This document shows, one piece after another, positions 8,388-15,573 of a stretch of DNA of 30,300 bases (within the stretch, counting starts at the first letter, position 1; each line of letters starts with the position of its first letter). The stretch covers positions 1 to 30,300 of IMG/VR virus record IMGVR_UViG_3300028800_000253. One strand, given 5' to 3'. The translations under genes were made by a program, and so were the position numbers. Source of the DNA: a virus. The notes beneath the pieces are model-generated. The model saw only the letters and a program-made list of their open reading frames with translations, searched no databases and had not been told where the DNA came from.

Positions 8388-9470
8388 CTAATATTGGGTG
8401 TAAAACATGTTATTCTGATTTGTTTGTGCGCTGAATATCGTAGGAGTGCGAATATTGCTATTTTGCCTCTCTGTTCTTCTTAGCACTTGGCATTCTTTTT
8501 CTCTAAAAATTTGTTCATAGAAACGGTATTGATCCATATCTGCATTATCCGACAGGATCTTTCTTGCTGCTCCATAAGAGATATATTCAGCCATGTAATT
8601 GAATGGAACGAAATCGGCTGATGTCATGAATTGAGCTGGAGTAATATAGGCATCCATCTGAATTTTATATGCTCTAGAGGGAACAGGATATAATTTGAAA
8701 ATATTGTTGAAAAATAAACAGATTCGAGGAAATCCTGCTGAATATGGTGAGGATTGAACATTAATGATCGATCCATCATCAATGATGGTACTACCTAAGT
8801 TGAATGTACAAGTACCTAAATCATAATCTACAGTACCCACTGCAATTTTAGGTCCAATTGGATCATTAGGATCACTTAATGGACCTATCCCTTGATCGGG
8901 TGCGTCTGGATTATATTGAAATGAAGAATCTGTTTGATAAAGTATTCCATCTCCGCCATCAACAATATAAATTCTGCTTGTAACATCCGCTACTGTAGAA
9001 AATGCTGTAATGAATACATATGGCTCTAGATTTCCTAAATCGTCTACAAAGCCCCTTAAAATCGGTCCACGTCTAAAATTTATAATATAAGGACCGCCTG
9101 TACCATCACCAATAGGAAAAAGTTCATTATTTACTAATTCGGGATAGACACTATAGAATTGCTTATCATCTTGATACCATCCCATCTCAACGCCATCACA
9201 ATAGACTGGAGGCAAAAACATCTGATAATTTCGATAAGGAGCTTGATATTCAAATATTCCTGGAATAGTTTCAAATGTATATTGACGCTTAAGTTCAAAG
9301 AGTTGAAGCCTTCCTGGCATATCATAAACATAGAAACGATTGATATAATCACCAATCGTCTGATCTGTGATAGATTGGGCAGATGTTTGTTTAATAATGC
9401 GGCGAACCCACAAGATTATATCGCTTACAACATTGCCAGGAAGAAAATTGAAAGTAGTTGGACTACTCAT
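8388..9470 (-). CDS. virion neck or adaptor-type protein (putative)
   Basis: 360 residues, starting at an ATG that overlaps the upstream stop (TGATG). The N-terminus (VVSDIILWVRRIIKQTS, then TIGDYINRFYVYDMPGRLQL) resembles virion proteins that commonly follow the capsid gene in podoviruses with N4-gp56-type capsids, and that are thought to form the head-tail adaptor or a ring. The middle is beta-rich with several Asp/Gly turns. The C-terminal 80 residues are helical and charged, ending in an Asn/Gln-rich tail. The assignment rests on position and general resemblance, not on a recognised signature. Confidence 0.65.
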   Translation of the reverse strand: MSSPTTFNFLPGNVVSDIILWVRRIIKQTSAQSITDQTIGDYINRFYVYDMPGRLQLFELKRQYTFETIPGIFEYQAPYRNYQMFLPPVYCDGVEMGWYQDDKQFYSVYPELVNNELFPIGDGTGGPYIINFRRGPILRGFVDDLGNLEPYVFITAFSTVADVTSRIYIVDGGDGILYQTDSSFQYNPDAPDQGIGPLSDPNDPIGPKIAVGTVDYDLGTCTFNLGSTIIDDGSIINVQSSPYSAGFPRICLFFNNIFKLYPVPSRAYKIQMDAYITPAQFMTSADFVPFNYMAEYISYGAARKILSDNADMDQYRFYEQIFREKECQVLRRTERQNSNIRTPTIFSAQTNQNNMFYTQY

Positions 9471-10000
9471 CAGAAGGCTCCTATAGGTCTAAATTCCCCT
9501 CTTCTCACCGTCTCGACTACAGAAAATTCTTCAGCAAAATTGTTTTTAGCCATTCTAGAAGTATCTTTTTGAATATAGTCAAACTTATGATAAATCATCG
9601 TTTCATCAATCGTTTTTGCTACCATTCTAGGCACATATACAGGTCGGTTTGCTGGTATTTCCCATAAACAATCTGGATCACCCGGGTAAAGTTTCAACCA
9701 GAATTTTAATGTCTCTCCCACTATAGCACGATTTTCAAATATACCTTTAACATATTCCCACATAAAAGCATGTTCTTTTTTCAAAGAATCTGGAAGTATT
9801 CCAAGTCCTTTAATCTGCTTTTTAGGCTCGATATATTGCACATTTTCATTCTTTGCAATTTGCTTTAATGTAAGCTCTTGCGGTTCACTTTCTATTGGCT
9901 TGGGCGCCACTTCATTGACTCTTTCTTGATTAAATTCATTGAGATTTCTCTGATTCTCAATCATATTTTCCACTAGATTAACTTGTTCTCTTTTAGACAT
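9470..10000 (-). CDS. hypothetical head-region protein
   Basis: 176 residues, with AAAGGA before the ATG. The first 60 residues are charged and disordered-looking (many Asn, Glu, Gln, Pro). The C-terminal 110 residues are a compact Trp-containing domain (AFMWEYVKGIFENR, WLKLYPGDPDCLWEIPANRP). It is coupled to the following gene by a TGATG overlap. Its position downstream of the decoration-like genes suggests a head or connector component. Family not recognised. Confidence 0.7.
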   Translation of the reverse strand: MSKREQVNLVENMIENQRNLNEFNQERVNEVAPKPIESEPQELTLKQIAKNENVQYIEPKKQIKGLGILPDSLKKEHAFMWEYVKGIFENRAIVGETLKFWLKLYPGDPDCLWEIPANRPVYVPRMVAKTIDETMIYHKFDYIQKDTSRMAKNNFAEEFSVVETVRRGEFRPIGAF

Positions 10001-10010
10001 ATTTTTTCCT

Positions 10011-10418
10011 TTAGGTTATGTCTTCCACGGCATATGAACCGGGAATAATTAATAAAACTGGATCAATCCCAAAAGGATATGATTGTGGTGATGTATTTCC
10101 TGTATTGGCATCACCAATTGCCAACACTTGCGCTGGTTGCACGAAAGGGGGCTGAGACGGAACTACAAACGGATCGAAAGTCGAAGTGTTGATATTCACT
10201 GTAAGTGTATTAGAGGACACGGCTAATACATATCCTTTCAATCGATCGAGTTGTCTCATCCCCCATTGTTGAGGAACTTGAAAAGTCACTTGATTTCCAA
10301 CCACATATTGATGATCAATCGCTGTAGTAATAACTGTCGTAAAATCCGTCGACGTCACAGCCGTTATATTGCAGAGATAGGGATAATAAATCTGAGCTGT
10401 ATCAAATGGACTTGTCAT
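10011..10418 (-). CDS. short beta-module virion protein, paralogue of the upstream gene's C-terminus
   Basis: 135 residues. Almost the whole protein matches the second half of the upstream 372-residue protein: VVGNQVTFQVPQQWGMRQLD versus the neighbour's VVGQEVAFVLPQP followed by WGMNQLD, then NTLTVNINTSTF versus NQFVVNVNSTGF, QVLAIGDANTG versus QVMSIGDGNSG, and IPGSYA versus IPGSFA. It therefore looks like a duplicated, free-standing copy of that domain. A decoration or accessory head role is plausible but unproven. The start is supported by AAGG 9 bases upstream. Confidence 0.72.
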   Translation of the reverse strand: MTSPFDTAQIYYPYLCNITAVTSTDFTTVITTAIDHQYVVGNQVTFQVPQQWGMRQLDRLKGYVLAVSSNTLTVNINTSTFDPFVVPSQPPFVQPAQVLAIGDANTGNTSPQSYPFGIDPVLLIIPGSYAVEDIT

Positions 10419-10428
10419 AATTCATACC

Positions 10429-11547
10429 TTATTGGTTCAACAAAATTGAATCAGGGAAGATCGCTCTAAATCTGATCACATCATTAGCTGAAAAAATCAC
10501 ACTTGAAGTGCTATCAGCAGGTGCTAATAAAATACCCTGTCTTGTATTCGCAGCGAATGAACCAGGAATCCCGATTATTCCGTTTTGAACGCCAAGAAAT
10601 GGAGGCACACCTGTATTACTCAATGTATAACCGCTATTCCCATCACCAATTGACATAACTTGCGGAAAGGTTACTCCCAATGCAATTTGTGCTGATGTAG
10701 GATAAGTAAACGTTGAAAATCCTGTACTATTAACATTAACAACAAATTGATTTGCTGCTATTGATGAATATACTCCAGAACTTCCAAAAACTGCGGTTAC
10801 ATATGCTCTTTGAGGAACTCCAGTATTTCTAACAACATATTCACTATCTAACTGATTCATTCCCCATGAAGTAGTAGTTGGTTGTGGAAGAACAAATGCC
10901 ACTTCTTGACCAACAACAAAATCAGGATTAACAGAACAGGTAATTACTGTTTGGGTTGTAGGACCCGTAGTAGTTCCATTACCTTGTGTTACTCCAGTGA
11001 TATAATTCAAAAATGGAATGTATAAATCTGCAAATAAGACTTTTTTTGCAAAACCAGCTGTTGCATTACTAAATCCACTAGTTGGAATATTTCCAATTGT
11101 GAAAGTAGTTGTACTACCAACAGCAGTTACAGTTGTCCAATAACCAGATACCTGAAGCATTCCAGTAGTAGCTGTTAATAAAACAGTATCACCTACAGCA
11201 AATCCGTGAGCAGCTGATGTTGTTGCAACACCAGTTGAAGCTACAATGCCAGTAATAGTTGCAGTTGGCCCATATGAATACGTACCAGCTGAAATAAACT
11301 GACAAATATTATTTGCAGTTTCTCTTCCAACTAAAACTGGTGTAGCATTGTTTTGAGTAACATATGCTTTACCATTATTTCCATTAAATGCGATCCCATA
11401 AATTACTTCGGTAGAATTAGGTGTATTAAAATTGGATAAGTTCCACCACTCAAATGTATCTGGTACCATAGGTAAACTCAGAAACTTTGCTGCAGCAGTA
11501 GTTCCAATGGTAAATGAACCATCAATGATTTTTGAATATTCAGCCAT
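10429..11547 (-). CDS. putative head decoration/virion protein with two beta modules
   Basis: 372 residues immediately downstream of the major capsid gene, with one of the strongest ribosome sites in the window (AGGAGGTGA then six bases to ATG), which suggests high expression. About 96-165 carries an FCCH-like module (AAHGFAVGDTVLL, ending with TTFTIGNIP), and about 196-285 carries a second (VVGQEVAFVL, WGMNQLD, NQFVVNVNSTGF). The C-terminus ends in a small Gly/Asp-rich domain. Position and predicted expression fit a capsid decoration protein; this is inference. Confidence 0.7.
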   Translation of the reverse strand: MAEYSKIIDGSFTIGTTAAAKFLSLPMVPDTFEWWNLSNFNTPNSTEVIYGIAFNGNNGKAYVTQNNATPVLVGRETANNICQFISAGTYSYGPTATITGIVASTGVATTSAAHGFAVGDTVLLTATTGMLQVSGYWTTVTAVGSTTTFTIGNIPTSGFSNATAGFAKKVLFADLYIPFLNYITGVTQGNGTTTGPTTQTVITCSVNPDFVVGQEVAFVLPQPTTTSWGMNQLDSEYVVRNTGVPQRAYVTAVFGSSGVYSSIAANQFVVNVNSTGFSTFTYPTSAQIALGVTFPQVMSIGDGNSGYTLSNTGVPPFLGVQNGIIGIPGSFAANTRQGILLAPADSTSSVIFSANDVIRFRAIFPDSILLNQ

Positions 11548-11557
11548 GATTCACCTC

Positions 11558-13974
11558 CTAAACCGGTAATGTACAACGGACGTTACGGATCCAGGTCTCT
11601 TGCAATAATGCTTGAGTTTGTGCGAATTTCACGCCTAATGTACCATTTAAGGCTAATGGCCCTGAATACACGGGGGGACGATAAATCAATTGGCATGAAT
11701 ATCCATCTTGATCCACGTGTCCATATGATTCTCTCGCTACCATCATGTTGTTATATACGTCTGCACCATTTACCTCAGATGCAGAAAGTTGCACAGCAGC
11801 TTCCGAACTCGTAAAAATACGAGCATTGAAAACAGCTCCATACTCACTGTAGATAACATCGTTCTGATTTGGATAGTTCCAACTGCTAACAAACTTATCG
11901 AGTCCATCAAAAGTAGGCTCAAGCATCGTATTCGCTAAAAGAAAATACGCGCTACGAACTGGTGCAGAACCGAAACGGTCTTCACCGAGTTTTCCAGACA
12001 AGAATTTAAATGCGTTTGCCGTATCTAGAGAGGCATTTACGCGAGATAAATCCGCTGCAGTTAGTTCTGTAGGATTGTCTCCATTCACGCCACCGCTGCA
12101 ATTATATTGTGAGACAGAACTTAGTAAAAAGTCCCTCAAAATTATATCTTCAGCTTGCATTCTGTTACTTTAATGACCTATTTCTAGGCGGAAGGTCTTG
12201 TTATTCCCTTCTCACTGATTTCATTATGTTATATTCAGTGTTCCGACTATCACATATCTTATTTCTAAGATCCTCTGGGTTTAGTCTGTCAGCCTGCACG
12301 ATTTCTCTGCTTGGCCCTTGTTACCTACTTCTAGGACTCCAAGTCAATTACCAAAGGTTTTACATGCGCCCTCGACGCATGGCCACTCCAAGCCTTTCTG
12401 TGACCCATGATAATACCTTTCTATTACTTTCAGGAGGTCATTCCCTACTGACCAAATTTCTTTGGCGGGGAAACCGCTTCGGGTTTCCCTCACGAGCTTT
12501 CTAGTAAGCTATACTCGTGTCTAGACTATCGCATACGCTTATCGCGTCCCTCTCACTTAGTCGTTCACGGTGACTGTCGTCTTCCGCCCTGTAAGCCAGC
12601 TTCTGGCCGTCCAAGTCAATCAGAGAAGGTTTAAAGATCCCATATTTGTTTAAATAAATTAATTCTTGATAACATTGCTCTCGAAAATCTAATTGATCAA
12701 ATGGAATTCCATCCTCACATCTTTTTGTGAGTGAATATCCTTCACAAAATTTCAAAAGAATTTTTGCGTTTTCTTTTTTTACTCTTAGATAAGGAATAAT
12801 TTTTTCTAGAAATAATGAACATTTTTCAATGCCAGATATATAAAAACGATATACAGCGCCCAATTTTGAACCAGCATTTTTAGCAATAAAACATTTTCCT
12901 TTTGAGAAATTTTCTTTGATAAAATTTATCGACTTAACATTAGATTGGTTAAGTTGTATAATTGAATTATATCTAAAATTTATGCATTTCCCACTTGGTT
13001 TTTGTCTAGAAACACTGAATGATCCATCTGTATCCATTAATCCTGCTAAATATGACCAAACCATAGGATCATCCGAAATGATGCATGATCTTTTGGAAAG
13101 ACTATCTTCAGAGATTAATTGTTCATCATTAAATTCTCTCATTTTTATATATGCATTCTCTCTTTGAATAAGAATTTCAGGTGAAAGTTCTTTTCTGTTA
13201 CCTATAGGAGAAAATTCGTGATTGATTAAGAAATCTAATAAGAATTTGGCTCTTTCTTTTTTGATAACCAAATATTCACAAATTTTTTTCAAAGCTAAAA
13301 TAGACGCTTCAGCACCGATTAAGGACCAATAAAATTGAGGATTTGATATTTTTCCACTTTTTTTCATTACTCCTTTTCTTATTCCTACACTTCCTCCTAA
13401 ATATTCTTTTAAGAGATGAGTTAACATTTCAGAAAGTCCATATAATTGAAGACAGGGTCGATGACGAATTGATTTTCTCGTTACACCAACACCTGAACTC
13501 TTTTTCAATATTGAAAAAGATCCATCTCCATCTAATGCACCTGCTAAATATGATAACATCAATTTTTCCTTATCCATATGACCTCCACTATTTGTCATGA
13601 GGTCATGATATACAAATTAGATAATCAAGTCTATCAAATACTCATTCAAACATATCTTCTAGGCGAGGATCCTGATCTTGCACAATGACTTGTTCATTTA
13701 ATATCACACTTGTTCCATAAAACGCCATAGCGCAATCGATAGTTTCTCTCGTTGCGACCTGAGAAGCTGGTTCAATACCAGAATTCCCTAATTGAACTAC
13801 AGGAGGGACCAATGGAACAGGACGCAGAAATCGCATCGTAGTACCACCCTGGCGAGGCATAGAATATTTCTCGGCAGGAATAATGTAGTTAAAATTGGGA
13901 GTAGGTACTGACAACAGCCCTGGAGCCAAACTCGCTAAAATAGGAGCTGGCAGATTGCTGGTTGTAGTAATCAT
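11558..13974 (-). CDS. major capsid protein, N4-gp56-like, split by two group I introns
   Basis: Predicted spliced CDS: 13974-13650 (exon 1, 325 nt), 12447-12435 (13-nt microexon), 12161-11558 (exon 3, 604 nt); total 942 nt, one frame of 313 residues. Exon 1 alone would stop after LEDMFE. Across the joins the product reads DPRLEDM-LGNDL-MQAEDIILRD. This restores the LG(x11)RD helix expected after the YG...DP region of N4-gp56-type capsid proteins. Other family features are the NPTELTAADL helix and the IYSEYGAVFNARIF strand near the C-terminus. AAAGGA precedes the ATG. It follows the scaffold gene. The DP-to-LG distance is about three residues shorter than in relatives I recall, so cDNA proof of the junctions matters. 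Confidence 0.88.
12162..12434 (-). ncRNA. group I intron 2 of the capsid gene (ORF-less, 273 nt)
   Basis: Core elements can be read on the minus strand. P1: exon TGACCT (12440-12435) pairs with guide GGGTCA (12406-12401), with the required U-G wobble at the splice site. P3: CCTTTGG (12357-12351) with CCAGAGG (12278-12272). A P5 hairpin CCTA-GAAG-TAGG is present. P7: GACTA (12286-12282) with TAGTC (12249-12245). P8: hairpin ATCTTA-GAAA-TAAGAT (12271-12256) with a GNRA-type loop. A P9-like CACTGA/TCAGTG stem follows. The last intron base is G (12162). It shares the string ATTGACTTGGA between P3 and P5 with intron 1, so the two introns are related. No ORF of note. Confidence 0.88.
12435..12447 (-). 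other. 13-nt microexon of the capsid gene
   Basis: TAGGGAATGACCT on the minus strand, flanked by the G that ends intron 1 (12448) and the 5' end of intron 2. It supplies the last two bases of a Leu codon, then Gly-Asn-Asp, then two bases of the next Leu codon. Its last six bases form the exon side of the intron 2 P1 helix. It is needed for frame: exon 1 joined directly to exon 3 would read ATG-TAA. A 10-nt version starting after TAG (12445) also keeps frame but would replace Leu-Gly by Trp. Confidence 0.75.
12448..13649 (-). ncRNA. group I intron 1 of the capsid gene (1202 nt, encodes an endonuclease)
   Basis: P1: exon GATATGT (13656-13650) pairs with guide GTATATC (13613-13607), giving a U-G wobble at the splice site. 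The catalytic core lies at the 3' end: P3 CCTTCTC (12629-12623) with GAGAGGG (12554-12548); P5 hairpin CCAG-AAG-CTGG; P7 GACTA (12562-12558) with TAGTC (12528-12524); P8 ACGC/GCGT (12547-12535). Beyond P7 come hairpins CACGAG/CTCGTG and GGGAAACC/GGTTTCCC, then CCAAA-GAAA-TTTGG. The homing endonuclease gene occupies the segment between P1/P2 and P3 and runs into the core. The last base is G at 12448. Confidence 0.88.
12501..13577 (-). CDS. LAGLIDADG homing endonuclease encoded in intron 1
   Basis: 358 residues from the ATG at 13577, chosen because GGAGG lies five bases upstream; an in-frame ATG at 13598 would add seven residues without a clear ribosome site. Two LAGLIDADG motifs, SYLAGALDGDG (about 9-19) and SYLAGLMDTDG (about 175-185), both keep the final catalytic Asp. 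A single-chain, pseudo-dimeric enzyme that cuts intron-less alleles of the capsid gene is expected. The last 43 or so codons overlap the ribozyme core (P3 to P9), so the C-terminal residues are constrained by RNA structure. The SD and ATG lie within a TGACCTC...GAGGTCA stem that could limit translation. Confidence 0.92.
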   Translation of the reverse strand: MDKEKLMLSYLAGALDGDGSFSILKKSSGVGVTRKSIRHRPCLQLYGLSEMLTHLLKEYLGGSVGIRKGVMKKSGKISNPQFYWSLIGAEASILALKKICEYLVIKKERAKFLLDFLINHEFSPIGNRKELSPEILIQRENAYIKMREFNDEQLISEDSLSKRSCIISDDPMVWSYLAGLMDTDGSFSVSRQKPSGKCINFRYNSIIQLNQSNVKSINFIKENFSKGKCFIAKNAGSKLGAVYRFYISGIEKCSLFLEKIIPYLRVKKENAKILLKFCEGYSLTKRCEDGIPFDQLDFREQCYQELIYLNKYGIFKPSLIDLDGQKLAYRAEDDSHRERLSERDAISVCDSLDTSIAY

Positions 13975-14018
13975 TATTTTTCCTTTAAGTTATTGCTTAT
14001 TTCAGCAAACCTAAAGAA

Positions 14019-14756
14019 TCAATAAGTTGGACGATTCATATCAGAAGATACGCCTTTCTTGATCGCGCTTTTCAATTTAGCATAAGCTGCATCACGGGCT
14101 GATTTAGATTTTACATCGAAGTCAATGGCTGAAGGCGTTCCAGACGAAGCGGGCACATAATATGGATTGTGCATATTGGCTTCTACTTTCTCTTTGATGG
14201 AAGGCTTTTCTTGTGGTTTCCTTGACTTTAGGTATTCGTAAACAGTTTCACCGCGTTCATAATCATCTTGAATATGACTTATTGCTTTAACAAAAAGTGG
14301 ATCAGTCTGAGCCAACTGATTTAAGGATTGTTCTGTCATAACGTCATCGTAATCTCTGAAGTTATTTTTCAAACGTTCCTTGTAGTTTTTTCGTTCAGCT
14401 TGTTGCTTCTTCGCCTCATATTCTTCAATCGATCTTTTAGCGATTTGTTCAGCTTCTTTTTTGTAAGCTTCCCTTTCTCGGGCTAGTTTGGCGCGTAGTC
14501 TATCTTTATCAACATAATCCTCTACATCATCAAGAGGATCTTTCTCTTGTGGTGTGAGCATTGATTTGATGTTCGATATTTCACGTTCCATCATTTCCGC
14601 TTTCGCTTCCGCCCTGATTCTGGCTTCTTTTTCCGCTTCACGAGCTTCTTCGAGTCTGCGGAAATTATCTCTTGCCCTATCGCTAATCACCGATTGTGAG
14701 GTGGTCTGCTGTTGTTCAGGTGCGGCGGTCTCCTGATTATTTACGCCTTCAGTCAT
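14019..14756 (-). CDS. capsid scaffolding protein (putative)
   Basis: 245 residues directly upstream of the capsid gene, the usual place for a scaffold. The sequence is highly charged, with a long predicted coiled coil (about 30-130: many Arg, Glu, Lys and Ala in heptad-like spacing, e.g. LEEAREAEKEARIRAEAKAE). The N-terminus is disordered (Gln/Thr-rich). A second helical region and a basic C-terminal segment (AYAKLKSAIKKGV) follow; basic helices at this end bind the capsid protein in P22-type scaffolds. The ribosome site AAGGA is seven bases from the ATG. Assignment by position and composition. Confidence 0.82.
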   Translation of the reverse strand: MTEGVNNQETAAPEQQQTTSQSVISDRARDNFRRLEEAREAEKEARIRAEAKAEMMEREISNIKSMLTPQEKDPLDDVEDYVDKDRLRAKLAREREAYKKEAEQIAKRSIEEYEAKKQQAERKNYKERLKNNFRDYDDVMTEQSLNQLAQTDPLFVKAISHIQDDYERGETVYEYLKSRKPQEKPSIKEKVEANMHNPYYVPASSGTPSAIDFDVKSKSARDAAYAKLKSAIKKGVSSDMNRPTY

Positions 14757-14770
14757 ACAAATTTCCTTAT

Positions 14771-14820
14771 GCAGTGGTGAACTGCGTTTTACACCGATTA
14801 TTCTCTTTGACGAAGAGAAT
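14771..14820. promoter_or_regulatory. two inverted repeats in a divergent intergenic region
   Basis: The 109-bp gap between scaffold (minus) and the plus-strand gene at 14866 holds two perfect inverted repeats. GCAGT-GGTGA-ACTGC (14771-14785) lies just upstream of the scaffold ribosome site. ATTCTCTT-TGACG-AAGAGAAT (14800-14820) contains a TTGACG that could serve as a plus-strand -35 box (14807-14812); the matching -10 is weak. Neither repeat has the T-run of a terminator facing a gene end. An operator or leader hairpin is possible. Confidence 0.4.
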
Positions 14821-14865
14821 GTGATATGTTAACGTCATTTCAAATTTTAACTATAGGTATTTAAT

Positions 14866-15402
14866 ATGCAAGATCTTTATGTAACTTCAGCTAAAATTTA
14901 TGAAAACGTAGACTATGTTAGATATAATTCAGAGAGGGATTATGTGAAATGTGTACAAAATCTTATTGAAAGAGCGCCATTTGGAAAAGTGCCATTTTAT
15001 ATATTTACTATTCTAAAGAGAATTGATGATGCTAGTGGAGTTAAAAAGTTCTATCATCAGCCCAGATTAACAAAACCCGAACCAGTACCAGGCTCAACAC
15101 TGTTAAGAGTTCATCCACAAGATCCTGGGGTTGCTAAGATTATGTGGACTCTTCCTGTGGAAGAATCATTTAATCTTTTCAAACACGGAAAAATATTTCA
15201 AGATGAATTTGTTAATGAATGTTGCAGAAAGTTCCTTAGAGACCCTGCTTTATTGACGCAACCAGAAGATGGGGATATGTCAGAACAATGGATTAGAGAC
15301 TTTTATAAGCAGAAATCAAGGCAAAATAATCCAGAATACAAAGATAGGTTTCAGGAAAAGGCTATACCTGGTGATATAGCCTCAGACGAAAGTGGAAACT
15401 AA
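14866..15402 (+). CDS. conserved hypothetical protein on the opposite strand between scaffold and portal
   Basis: 178 residues, plus strand, inserted into an otherwise minus-strand morphogenesis block. It overlaps the converging small gene by 4 bp at its end. The central region (STLLRVHPQDPGVAKIMWTL followed by P-EESFNLFKHGKIF) resembles a conserved phage protein seen near portal genes, but no function is known to me. The C-terminus is charged and helical. It must have its own promoter in the preceding gap. No catalytic motif was seen. Confidence 0.78.
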   Translation: MQDLYVTSAKIYENVDYVRYNSERDYVKCVQNLIERAPFGKVPFYIFTILKRIDDASGVKKFYHQPRLTKPEPVPGSTLLRVHPQDPGVAKIMWTLPVEESFNLFKHGKIFQDEFVNECCRKFLRDPALLTQPEDGDMSEQWIRDFYKQKSRQNNPEYKDRFQEKAIPGDIASDESGN

Positions 15403-15572
15403 TTAAAATTTCTTGGTGGATGTCTTTCATTCACAGGACGATACCCGATCGGTTGATCGGTAAACGTACCTTTCTTTTCACCAACTTTAGCTCGAAGACC
15501 AACTCCTCGGTATTTGCCTACATTGTTATTATTCCTAATGTCGTAAGGAATATTTGAAAAATTGGGTTTCAT
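15399..15572 (-). CDS. small hypothetical protein
   Basis: 57 residues from the ATG at 15572, chosen because AGG lies seven bases upstream and the upstream stop lies two bases away; a longer version from 15614 would overlap the previous gene by 41 bp. The sequence is basic and Gly/Asn/Arg-rich (NVGKYRGVGLRAKVGEKKGT, ending RHPPRNFN). It is the third gene of the portal transcript. Function unknown. Confidence 0.6.
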   Translation of the reverse strand: MKPNFSNIPYDIRNNNNVGKYRGVGLRAKVGEKKGTFTDQPIGYRPVNERHPPRNFN

Positions 15573-15573
15573 T

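Noticed and set aside
12445-12447. Alternative 3' splice site of intron 1 after CAGTAG, giving a 10-nt microexon
   Set aside because: It keeps the frame but gives Trp-Asn-Asp-Leu instead of the conserved Leu-Gly; the CAG ending at 12448 also matches the CAG ending of intron 2. Kept as a fallback only.
12109-12504. Plus-strand ORF opposite the introns
   Set aside because: It lies antisense to the ribozyme core and exon 3, has no ribosome site and no sensible composition; a by-product of structured RNA sequence.
12162-13649. Single large intron joining exon 1 directly to exon 3
   Set aside because: Two complete P7/P8 cores are present, and with the P1-defined 5' site a direct join is out of frame with an immediate TAA. 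Other joins keep frame but lose the LG residues of the capsid helix.
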